A program made the position numbers and the translations under genes. A stretch of 26,756 bases of DNA from JAVKBW01 sp964352715 (GTDB lineage Bacteria > Pseudomonadota > Alphaproteobacteria > UBA8366 > Aestuariispiraceae): the NCBI GenBank assembly GCA_964352715.1, contig CAYGSU010000057.1, positions 1 to 26,756 of the forward strand. Reading direction: 5' to 3'. Positions 8,304-14,882 of the stretch are shown here, piece by piece (position 1 is the first letter of the stretch; each line of letters starts with the position of its first letter). A model generated the notes under the pieces. The model made no database searches. It saw only the letters and a program-made list of their open reading frames with translations, and had not been told where the DNA came from.

Positions 8304-8403
8304 NNNNNNNNNNNNNNNNNNNNNNNNNNNNNNNNNNNNNNNNNNNNNNNNNNNNNNNNNNNNNNNNNNNNNNNNNNNNNNNNNNNNNNNNNNNNNNNNN
8401 NNN
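8304..8403. other. Scaffold gap (100 N)
   Basis: Exactly 100 N, the conventional placeholder for an unknown gap. Both flanks carry the same 55 bases, so the real gap may have no length, with the two flanks being one sequence. Confidence 0.95.
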
Positions 8404-8458
8404 CAATACGACGCCGGTTATAAGCCCGCCGACTGTTTGAACAGGGTTGGCGCGGCGG
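8404..8458. repeat. 55-base exact duplication, copy 2 (right contig end)
   Basis: Identical to 8249-8303. It starts at the first base after the N run and then continues into the unique ndk leader. Confidence 0.9.
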
Positions 8459-8495
8459 TCGTGCCTTACCCGATGCAATTTCGATAGCAAGACAT

Positions 8496-8512
8496 CCGGT
8501 CGAACTGACCGG
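8496..8512. repeat. Inverted repeat in the ndk leader
   Basis: CCGGTC (8496-8501), GAACT, GACCGG (8507-8512): perfect 6-base arms ending 18 bases before the ndk ATG, just ahead of AAAGGGG. Position suggests a leader hairpin near the ribosome site or an operator; neither is shown. Confidence 0.35.
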
Positions 8513-8530
8513 CCATCAAAGGGGCAATCC

Positions 8531-8953
8531 ATGGCGAAGCAACGCACATTCTCGATCATCAAACCGAACGCAACCAAGCGCAACCTCACAGGCAAGATCA
8601 ACGCCATGCTGGAAGAGGCCGGTCTGCGGATCGTCGCCCAGAAGCGCATCCAGATGAGCCAGAAACAGGCCGAAACCTTTTACGGCGTGCACAGCGACAA
8701 GGCCTTCTTCAAGGATCTCGTCGGTTTCATGACCTCCGGCCCGGTCGTTGTTCAGGTTCTGGAAGGTGAAGACGCCATCGCTAAAAACCGCGAAGTCATG
8801 GGCGCCACCAACCCGGCCAACGCCGATGAAGGCACGATCCGCAAGCTGTATGGCGAAAGCATCGAAGCCAACTGCGTGCACGGTTCCGACGCGCCGGAAA
8901 CGGCTGCCGAGGAAATCGCGTATTTCTTCGCGGGATCCGAAATCGTCGGCTAA
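8531..8953 (+). CDS. ndk: Nucleoside diphosphate kinase
   Basis: Transfers the gamma phosphate from ATP to other nucleoside diphosphates through a phosphohistidine. 140 residues, the standard length. The ATP-site text SIIKPNATKRNLTGKI and the active-site loop NCVHGSD are present, the latter with the phosphorylated His117. The start is fixed by AAAGGGG 7 bases upstream of the ATG and by the family N-terminus. A strong intrinsic terminator follows. It is transcribed alone from the promoter region to its left. Confidence 0.97.
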   Translation: MAKQRTFSIIKPNATKRNLTGKINAMLEEAGLRIVAQKRIQMSQKQAETFYGVHSDKAFFKDLVGFMTSGPVVVQVLEGEDAIAKNREVMGATNPANADEGTIRKLYGESIEANCVHGSDAPETAAEEIAYFFAGSEIVG

Positions 8954-8974
8954 ACCCGAACGATCCGAATTTTG

Positions 8975-9005
8975 AAAAAGCCGGTCCTTGTGGCCGGCTT
9001 TTTTT
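8975..9005 (+). terminator. Rho-independent terminator after ndk
   Basis: Stem AAAAAGCCGG (8975-8984) pairs with CCGGCTTTTT (8994-9003) across a 9-base loop, with a run of seven T (8999-9005). It starts 21 bases after the ndk stop. Confidence 0.92.
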
Positions 9006-9118
9006 GTTATGTTGAGCTTCATGAGTTGGTTTCGCCGCCGCCGGGTCTGAAATGGCAGGAAATGCTGACGGATGGCGGTAAAGCCTGAACGGCTCGTTTC
9101 AGAACAGGGAAGTACACC

Positions 9119-10474
9119 ATGACAACAGCGGACCGCCGCATCACCATCGACACGCCGGTGCGGTTCAGCGACCCGCTGCCGGAGAAAGCCGATGTTGTCA
9201 TCATCGGTGGCGGCGTCATCGGCGTGTTCAGTGCGCTATATCTCGCAGAAATGGGAAAGAGCGTGGTATTGTGCGAGAAGGGCCGGATCGCGGGCGAACA
9301 ATCGTCACGCAACTGGGGCTGGATCCGACAGCATGGAAGGGACGCGGCGGAGCTGCCGGTCATGATGCAGGCGTTGCGCCTGTGGCATGAGGCGAATGAA
9401 AGAACCGGCGGACAATGCGGCGTCAGGACAGGCGGGGTCTGTTATCTCGCTTCCAGCCAAAAGTCGATGGCAGAGTGCGAGGACTGGCTGTCCATCGCGA
9501 AGGCGCAGGGGCTGGACTCGAGGATGTATACGGCCAGGGAAGTTTCCGATCTGTGCGGACCCTATGCGAAGTATTCCTGGCTTGGCGGCGCCGGTACGCC
9601 CAGCGATGCACGCGGCGAACCCTGGCGCGCGGTGCCCGCCGTCGCGGCACTGGCGAAGGAAGCGGGGGTGACAATCCGCGAGAACTGCGCCGTGCGTACC
9701 CTCGACCGGGCAGGCGGTACTATCACGGGAGTTGTCACGGAACAGGGCTCAATTGCCTGCGAACAGGTCGTGCTGGCCGGCGGGGCATGGTCGTCGCTGT
9801 TCGCCCGCCGGCACGGTATCGATATTCCGCAACTGTCGGTGCGGTCGACGGTGGCGCAGACCGCGCCAATGCCGGATTTCGCCAACGGCAATTTCGCCGA
9901 TGAATTTTTAGCCTTCCGGCGGCGGGAGGATGGCGGCTTTACCCTCGCACTGGGCGACAGGTCGGGGTTCTTCCCCGGACCCGATGCGTTCCGTCATTTT
10001 AGCGTCTATCTCGAAGTAATGCGGAAATCGTGGAAAGAGATCGAGTTTCATCTTGCCGGCACGCACGGTTACCCGGACGGCTGGCGCACGCCGCGGTCAT
10101 GGGAGGCAACGGAGGAAACCCCGTTCGAGCGGATGCGGGTGCTGGAGCCTTCTCCCGATGCGAAGCATGTCGAGCTGATGGTCCGGCGTTTCGCCGAGCG
10201 CTTCCCCGATCTCGGTCGACCGAAAATTCTGGAAAGCTGGGCGGGAATGATCGACGCCATGCCGGATGTGGTGCCCATCGTCGACCGGGTGCCTGACCAG
10301 CAGGGTCTGGTGATTGCTACCGGCATGAGCGGCCACGGCTTCGGCATCGGTCCCGGTTTCGGCCGGGTCGTGGCGCGAATGGTGGCGGGGCAGGAAGCGG
10401 AACACGATCTGTCCCGCTTCCGGTTCAACCGTTTCACCGACGGCAGCAAACTGGAGGTCGGGTCGTCCCTTTAG
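9119..10474 (+). CDS. FAD-dependent oxidoreductase of the DAO (D-amino-acid oxidase / DadA) family
   Basis: 451 residues. A Rossmann dinucleotide-binding motif VVIIGGGVIGVFSALYLAE (about 26-44, GGGVIG at 30-35) is followed by VVLCEKGRIAGEQSSRNWGW, typical of the DAO superfamily where the second strand ends in a ribose-binding acidic residue. The C-terminal FAD-contact region reads LVIATGMSGHGFGIGPGFGRVVARMVAG (about 399-426). Relatives oxidise amines, N-methyl or D-amino acids, or opines; the substrate here cannot be told. GGGAAG stands 8 bases before the ATG. No heterodimer partner or transporter gene adjoins it, and it appears to be a single-gene unit. Confidence 0.88.
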   Translation: MTTADRRITIDTPVRFSDPLPEKADVVIIGGGVIGVFSALYLAEMGKSVVLCEKGRIAGEQSSRNWGWIRQHGRDAAELPVMMQALRLWHEANERTGGQCGVRTGGVCYLASSQKSMAECEDWLSIAKAQGLDSRMYTAREVSDLCGPYAKYSWLGGAGTPSDARGEPWRAVPAVAALAKEAGVTIRENCAVRTLDRAGGTITGVVTEQGSIACEQVVLAGGAWSSLFARRHGIDIPQLSVRSTVAQTAPMPDFANGNFADEFLAFRRREDGGFTLALGDRSGFFPGPDAFRHFSVYLEVMRKSWKEIEFHLAGTHGYPDGWRTPRSWEATEETPFERMRVLEPSPDAKHVELMVRRFAERFPDLGRPKILESWAGMIDAMPDVVPIVDRVPDQQGLVIATGMSGHGFGIGPGFGRVVARMVAGQEAEHDLSRFRFNRFTDGSKLEVGSSL

Positions 10475-10509
10475 TGTGTCGACCACCAGTGAAAGCTCCG
10501 ATACCGCCG

Positions 10510-10535
10510 GCTGATCGTTCAGCAGTTTTTATTTT
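10510..10535 (+). terminator. Probable terminator of the FAD oxidoreductase gene
   Basis: GCTGA-TCGT-TCAGC (10510-10523), AG, then TTTTTATTTT. The stem is only 5 bases, but a T-rich tract follows. It overlaps the last codon of the convergent cyclase gene. Confidence 0.45.
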
Positions 10536-11758
10536 GAGTCGGTTCGGTCAAAAACCGGTGACAGGATTTCTATTGGCCGACCGATATTCCGCAGATCGAA
10601 CTTTCCATGTGACCGCCAAGGATGCGGCAGGGCATGTGAAAATGTATCGGAGACCAGAACGGTCTCGTTCAGTTCCTTGCACTGCGCCTCAATACGCGCC
10701 GCCTCGTTAGCCGCTTTGCCGATCACCGTGAATTCTATCCGCTCCGGCGTGCCGATATTGCCGTACATGACGGTACCGGAATGGAGCCCGATACCGAAAT
10801 CTATCGGTGGTTCGTTGCGTGCAACCCGGTCTTTGTTCAATGCGGCGCCGCGTGAGACTGCATTCCTTGCGACGTCCAGCGCCGCCGCGCAGGCCTCCTG
10901 CTGGCTGGCGTAGTGTTCGAAGGGAAAGATAGCCAGTGACGCATCACCGATATAACGCAGAACTTCTCCACCGCCGTCTATCACCGCGCCGGCGGTAATT
11001 TCGTAATAGTCGTTCAGGACAGTCAGGAACCCCTGCAGATCGTAATGTTCGGCAAGCGTCGACGACCCCCGCAAATCGCAGAACAGGATTACGGCATCGA
11101 TGACATCGCCGTCGCCGCGCTGAATCTGGCCGTTATAGACCCGTTTCCCGGAATACGATCCGAGATAGGCGTCGAGAATGTCATCGACAAGTTTCCGGTG
11201 CGTCAGGTTCTTCAGCTGTGCGCAGAGCGGCAAGCGGATTTTCCGAATCAGCGAAAGATCGGCATCACTAAACCCGTCAGGAGCAGACGAAATCCAGCTC
11301 AGGACTATCCCTTCCTGTCTATCGCCCGAAATGTTTCTGTCGTTGAAGTTCGTGAGTTGAAGGAAATAGTCTGTTGCGCCGTTTTCGGCAGCGGTTTTCA
11401 GGATGGGAAAGCGGTCGGACTCCGATCCCGATACCAGCTTGATGCGACCTTCTTCATCGCCATTCTCGTAGAACGGCCGGGTAGGGCTATCGAGCCAGGC
11501 CGGCGTGCTTGAGATACCGCGCGGAAAGTTGTCTACCACGACCCCTTTGTCCGGATACCAGGTATAGGCGCCGACGGAATAGAGGGGATGCAGCATCGGC
11601 AGGCCGATGTGCATTCTGTGAAATTTCATACCAAACGACGAGAGCTGCTCGATCAGTTCGGCCTGCAGCGTTGGAATATCCCAGTCTTCCAGCGCCCGGC
11701 GATTGAGCCAGTTCAAAAGGTTCTCGAACTGTGTCTGTGCGTCGCCGATTGCGGACAT
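10529..11758 (-). CDS. Class III adenylate/guanylate cyclase domain protein
   Basis: 409-residue, probably cytosolic nucleotide cyclase; no membrane helix is visible. Residues 1-about 200 form a sensor-like region without a recognised name (possibly GAF-like), and about 218-400 is the class III catalytic domain. The two metal-binding aspartates are present: Asp228 in VILFCDLRGSSTLAE and Asp272 in GGEVLRYIGDASLAIFP. The transition-state Asn351 and Arg355 are in IGKAANEAARIEAQC. The usual substrate-selecting lysine before the second metal Asp appears as Arg268, and the acidic position often seen as GD before the conserved Asn is GK. The domain is therefore complete for metal and catalysis, but the purine specificity is uncertain. 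Convergent with the oxidoreductase gene; a hairpin terminator separates it from the gene upstream, so it probably has its own promoter in 11759-11851. Confidence 0.88.
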   Translation of the reverse strand: MSAIGDAQTQFENLLNWLNRRALEDWDIPTLQAELIEQLSSFGMKFHRMHIGLPMLHPLYSVGAYTWYPDKGVVVDNFPRGISSTPAWLDSPTRPFYENGDEEGRIKLVSGSESDRFPILKTAAENGATDYFLQLTNFNDRNISGDRQEGIVLSWISSAPDGFSDADLSLIRKIRLPLCAQLKNLTHRKLVDDILDAYLGSYSGKRVYNGQIQRGDGDVIDAVILFCDLRGSSTLAEHYDLQGFLTVLNDYYEITAGAVIDGGGEVLRYIGDASLAIFPFEHYASQQEACAAALDVARNAVSRGAALNKDRVARNEPPIDFGIGLHSGTVMYGNIGTPERIEFTVIGKAANEAARIEAQCKELNETVLVSDTFSHALPHPWRSHGKFDLRNIGRPIEILSPVFDRTDSK

Positions 11759-11851
11759 TTCCGTGTTACCCCCTGTTCAACACCGGCAGAACATCGCCGG
11801 GCAACTGAAGCCTAACATTGTTGCCTCTTAACGCGAGCGATCCAGACAAAT

Positions 11852-11881
11852 GAAAAGCGCGGCTTGAATGCCGCGCTTTTC
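11852..11881 (-). terminator. Terminator hairpin after the cytochrome oxidase subunit IV-like gene
   Basis: Perfect 12-base arms GAAAAGCGCGGC (11852-11863) and GCCGCGCTTTTC (11870-11881) around a 6-base loop. It lies 21 bases past the stop of the minus-strand mini-gene. Being symmetrical with A-rich and T-rich outer ends, it could act in both directions. Confidence 0.75.
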
Positions 11882-11902
11882 ATTTTCAGCATACCGTCTG
11901 CC

Positions 11903-12040
11903 TCAAGGCGTCAGCGTCGCCGCCAGAATCAGCAGAAACAGGGCGATTGATACGCAGGAAATAATGATCAGTCTGGTCACCCCCGACCATGTCTGCAGAT
12001 TGGCCTGCGGCGCTTTCCGGTATTCCAGTTCTTCTTCCAT
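11903..12040 (-). CDS. aa3-type cytochrome c oxidase subunit IV-like mini-protein
   Basis: 45 residues: a short charged N-terminus (MEEELEYRKAPQ), a TWSGVTRL amphipathic turn and one membrane helix (about 23-42). This matches the small alphaproteobacterial subunit IV family (COX4_pro_2 type) in size and in the pattern of a Trp-x-Gly/Phe turn directly before the helix. Those proteins are non-catalytic single-helix partners of aa3 oxidase. The ATG at 12040 is preferred over longer in-frame options because only from there does the product fit, and GGGGG lies about 8 bases upstream. It sits 83 bases downstream of purN on the same strand, with no cox genes nearby. A generic single-pass membrane protein is the alternative. 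Confidence 0.68.
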   Translation of the reverse strand: MEEELEYRKAPQANLQTWSGVTRLIIISCVSIALFLLILAATLTP

Positions 12041-12123
12041 GGTCACACCCCCGTGATGATCAGGTCGCATTGAATTTGAACGTATTCTAGACGAAATCGG
12101 TACGGCGGCAAGAGCCATGCGGC

Positions 12124-12591
12124 TCATGCAGGCAGAATAACCGGGCCGGGCGTTCCGTCGATATAGGCGGTGCCGTCGCGCACCTCGATCCGGCCGTCGG
12201 CCAGCAGGGCCAGAGCGCGCGGATAGATGACATGTTCCTTTTCCAGAACCCGGGCGGCGAGGCGGGCGGCGTCATCATNNNNNNNNNNNNNNNNNNNNNN
12301 NNNNNNNNNNNNNNNNNNNNNNNNNNNNNNNNNNNNNNNNNNNNNNNNNNNNNNNNNNNNNNNNNNNNNNNNNNNNNNCGGCCGGTCGGCAAACCCGCGA
12401 TGGTCGACAACCGCCGTGGCGATACCGGCGCGGCGCGCGCGTTCCAGCCCGAAGGCGTCGGCGTTGTTCGACAGAACGAGGGCGATTTCCGCAGGAAAGT
12501 CGTCAGTCGCCGCGGCGTCGATCAGCGCCTGCAGGTTGGTGCCGCCGCCTGAGAGCAGCACGCCGACGCGTTTGCGCTGGGGGTCCGCCAT
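12124..12591 (-). CDS. purN: Phosphoribosylglycinamide formyltransferase, interrupted by a scaffold gap
   Basis: Third step of purine synthesis: formylates glycinamide ribonucleotide with 10-formyl-tetrahydrofolate. The N-terminal 71 residues are visible, with the nucleotide-binding VGVLLSGGGTNLQALIDA and VLSNNADAFGLERARRAGI. Then the 100-N run intervenes, followed by the C-terminal DDAARLAARVLEKEHVIYPRALALLADGRI. Compared with the E. coli enzyme, roughly 95-100 residues are missing, far more than 100 bases can encode. The real gap should be near 300 bases, and it holds the catalytic Asn, His and Asp. The start ATG lies 7 bases after the purM stop; GTG at 12594 is an alternative. The gene is presumably intact in the organism. 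Confidence 0.92.
   Translation of the reverse strand: MADPQRKRVGVLLSGGGTNLQALIDAAATDDFPAEIALVLSNNADAFGLERARRAGIATAVVDHRGFADRPXXXXXXXXXXXXXXXXXXXXXXXXXXXXXXXXXXDDAARLAARVLEKEHVIYPRALALLADGRIEVRDGTAYIDGTPGPVILPA
12279..12378. other. Scaffold gap (100 N) inside purN
   Basis: Exactly 100 N. The flanking reading frames belong to one purN, but the missing protein segment needs about 300 bases, so the number of N is a placeholder. Confidence 0.95.
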
Positions 12592-12598
12592 CACGCGG

Positions 12599-13747
12599 TC
12601 AGTCGTCGATTCCGGCGATATGGACCGCCGGGCTTTCTTCGTCACGCGCCACGACACGGCCGATCGTGTAGACGTCCTCGCCGGCGGCCTTGAGCATGTC
12701 TGACAGCGCCTCGGCGTTGTCGGGCGCGGCGAACACCGCCATGCCGATGCCGCAATTGAAGGTGCGGTGCATTTCGTGCGGCGCAACGCCGCCGGTTTTT
12801 TCCAGCCAGTCGAAGACCGGCAGGACCGGCCAGTCGGCGCGCACCAGATCGCAGCCCAGGCCTTTCGGCAGAACGCGCGGCAGGTTTTCGTAGAATCCAC
12901 CGCCGGTGATGTGTACCAGACCTTTGATGAGATCGGCTTTCAGGCCTTCCAGACAGGACCGCACATAGATTTTCGTTGGTGTGATCAGAACGTCTGCCAG
13001 TGATTGCGATGGCTCGAAAGGGGCTGGGGCGTCCCAGGCGAGACCGGAAACATCGACAATGCGCCGGACCAGCGAATAGCCGTTCGAATGCACGCCGCTG
13101 GAGGCAAGACCCAGAATGATATCGCCAACTTCTATGGTACGCCCGTCGATCAGCCGCTCACGTTCCGCCGCGCCGACCGCAAAGCCGGCCAGATCATAAT
13201 CGCCGTCATGGTACATGCCCGGCATTTCCGCCGTTTCGCCGCCAATCAGCGCCGCGCCGGCCTGCCGACAGCCTTCAGCGATGCCGGACACGACATCGGT
13301 CGCGATCTCGACGCTGAGACGCCCTGTCGCAAAATAGTCCAGAAAAAGTAACGGTTCCGCCCCTTGAACGACCAAATCATTGACGCACATTGCGACAAGA
13401 TCGATTCCGACGCTTTCATGACGGCCGGCATCGATGGCGATGCGCAGCTTGGTGCCGACCCCGTCGGTCGCAGCGACGAGGACAGGATCCTTGAATCCGG
13501 CGGCTTTCAGGTCGAACAGGCCGCCGAAACCGCCAAGTTCGCTATCTGCGCCGGGACGGATTGTCGACCGGGCCAGAGGTTTGATAGCATCGACAAGCGC
13601 GTTACCGGCGTCGATATCGACACCGGCGTCGCGATAGCTGAGGCCGTTGGCTTGCGCTTTTGACCGGTCAACAGGGGGTTGCTTACTTGCTATGACGCCC
13701 TCACATGCATAAACGATTGGGACGATGTTCGATAAGCAGCGACGCAT
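12599..13747 (-). CDS. purM: Phosphoribosylformylglycinamidine cyclo-ligase (AIR synthetase)
   Basis: Fifth step of purine synthesis, ATP-dependent ring closure giving AIR. 382 residues. The conserved core starts at NGLSYRDAGVDIDAGNALV and continues with GGFGGLFDL, ATDGVGTKLRIAI, GGETAEMPGMY and HITGGGFYENLPRVLP, all standard PurM text. About 33 residues precede this core, which is longer than usual. No other ATG, GTG or TTG lies in frame between the ATG at 13747 and the core, so this start is forced unless an unusual codon is used. The purM-purN order with a 7-base gap is one operon. The start codon shares bases with that of the divergent DUF2066 gene. Confidence 0.95.
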   Translation of the reverse strand: MRRCLSNIVPIVYACEGVIASKQPPVDRSKAQANGLSYRDAGVDIDAGNALVDAIKPLARSTIRPGADSELGGFGGLFDLKAAGFKDPVLVAATDGVGTKLRIAIDAGRHESVGIDLVAMCVNDLVVQGAEPLLFLDYFATGRLSVEIATDVVSGIAEGCRQAGAALIGGETAEMPGMYHDGDYDLAGFAVGAAERERLIDGRTIEVGDIILGLASSGVHSNGYSLVRRIVDVSGLAWDAPAPFEPSQSLADVLITPTKIYVRSCLEGLKADLIKGLVHITGGGFYENLPRVLPKGLGCDLVRADWPVLPVFDWLEKTGGVAPHEMHRTFNCGIGMAVFAAPDNAEALSDMLKAAGEDVYTIGRVVARDEESPAVHIAGIDD

Positions 13748-14882
13748 GGCGAGTCAACCAACCACTTTCGATTTGCGGTCACGTATTCTGGCTGTGCTGG
13801 CGCTCGGCCTGATTTTGGCCCTATCCGCACTGCCCGGCAGCGCAACCGCGCAGTCGATGTATGATGTTGCCGGCATTGAAATTGATGAATCGGCCGGAAA
13901 CGAGGTCGATGCGAAAGAAAACGGGCTGACCAGGGCGAAAAGCGAGGCCTTTCAGCAATTGGTATCCCGGCTCGTGGTTCAGCAGGGTGCTACCCCGCCA
14001 TCGCCGCCCGATGCGGCTGCAATCGAACGGATGATTGCCGATTTTTCGCTGGCCGACGAGAAGTTCGGCGGCGGTCGCTATCTCGCGACCCTGACCGTTC
14101 GGTTCCAGCCCGGCAGCGTTCGGGACTATCTGGAACGCAACAATCTGGTGTATTCGGAAACCATGAGCGGGCGGCTGGTTGTGTTGCCGGTGTTTGAAAA
14201 GGGCGAAACGACGCAGCTGTGGGATGAAACCAATGCGTGGCTCACCGCCTGGGCGGGGCTTTCCGATCTGGATGCGCCGCCGGTGCCGATGGTGGTGCCG
14301 TTGGGCGATATCGCCGACGTTTCGGCCATTGGTGCGGCGCAGGCGGTGCGTGTCATTCCTGAAAACATCGATGCGATAACCGGTCGGTATGGCGCACAGG
14401 GCGCGGTGGTTGCGATTGCGCGGCCGGGCGAGAGCGCCGCCACGGGCGGGTTTCAGGTGGATGTCGTATACCTGTCGACCGCACCCGGCTGGAACGATGT
14501 GACGCAAACTTTTTCAATTTCCGGCGAGGCTGAAGAGCCGCTGGCGGACGTTCTGGAGAAAGCGGCGAGAACGACCGCCCTTTCAATTGCGGATGTCTGG
14601 AAAAACCAGAACGCCATCCAGCCGAATCAGGCCCGCCAGCACCTGTCGGCCATCGTCCCGCTGAACGGGTTGCCGTCCTGGGTGGCCGTTCAGAAGCAAC
14701 TGGGACGGATATCGCCGGTGAAAGCGGTCAATCTGGCTGAAATTGCGATCGATCATGCCAGCATCGATATCGTTTATGTCGGTTCGATAGACCAGTTGCA
14801 GCGGGCGCTCAGCCAGAACGGACTCGGCCTGATCAACGATCTGGAAACCGGTGAGGTAAAACTGGTCTCGAGCCGGCCATGA
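13746..14882 (+). CDS. DUF2066 domain-containing exported protein
   Basis: 378 residues with a clear signal peptide: charged RSR, a hydrophobic segment (about 13-30), then GSATAQS. The remainder matches the DUF2066 family as I know it, with opening text YDVAGIEIDESAGNEVDAKENGLTRAKSEAFQQLVSRLV. The function is unknown, presumably periplasmic. It stands at the head of a DUF2066-permease-hdaA transcription unit, a conserved order in related alphaproteobacteria. Its TGA stop overlaps the ATG of the permease gene (ATGA, 14879-14882), implying coupled translation. An in-frame ATG at 13725 is an alternative start and would lengthen the overlap with purM. Confidence 0.8.
   Translation: MASQPTTFDLRSRILAVLALGLILALSALPGSATAQSMYDVAGIEIDESAGNEVDAKENGLTRAKSEAFQQLVSRLVVQQGATPPSPPDAAAIERMIADFSLADEKFGGGRYLATLTVRFQPGSVRDYLERNNLVYSETMSGRLVVLPVFEKGETTQLWDETNAWLTAWAGLSDLDAPPVPMVVPLGDIADVSAIGAAQAVRVIPENIDAITGRYGAQGAVVAIARPGESAATGGFQVDVVYLSTAPGWNDVTQTFSISGEAEEPLADVLEKAARTTALSIADVWKNQNAIQPNQARQHLSAIVPLNGLPSWVAVQKQLGRISPVKAVNLAEIAIDHASIDIVYVGSIDQLQRALSQNGLGLINDLETGEVKLVSSRP

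Larger units (their letters stand above)
8161..8530. other. Divergent ridA-family / ndk intergenic region, interrupted by a scaffold gap
   Basis: 370 bases without a gene, of which 100 are N (8304-8403). It holds a good plus-strand promoter (8241-8269), an exact 55-base duplication on either side of the N run (8249-8303 and 8404-8458) and a small inverted repeat before the ndk ribosome site (8496-8512). No coding sequence or RNA gene was recognised. Confidence 0.6.

Noticed and set aside
8249..8458. 55-base duplication as an insertion-sequence footprint, attachment site or CRISPR-like repeat
   Set aside because: Only two copies, each ending exactly at a gap edge, with no transposase and no spacer series. 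Contig-end overlap explains it better.
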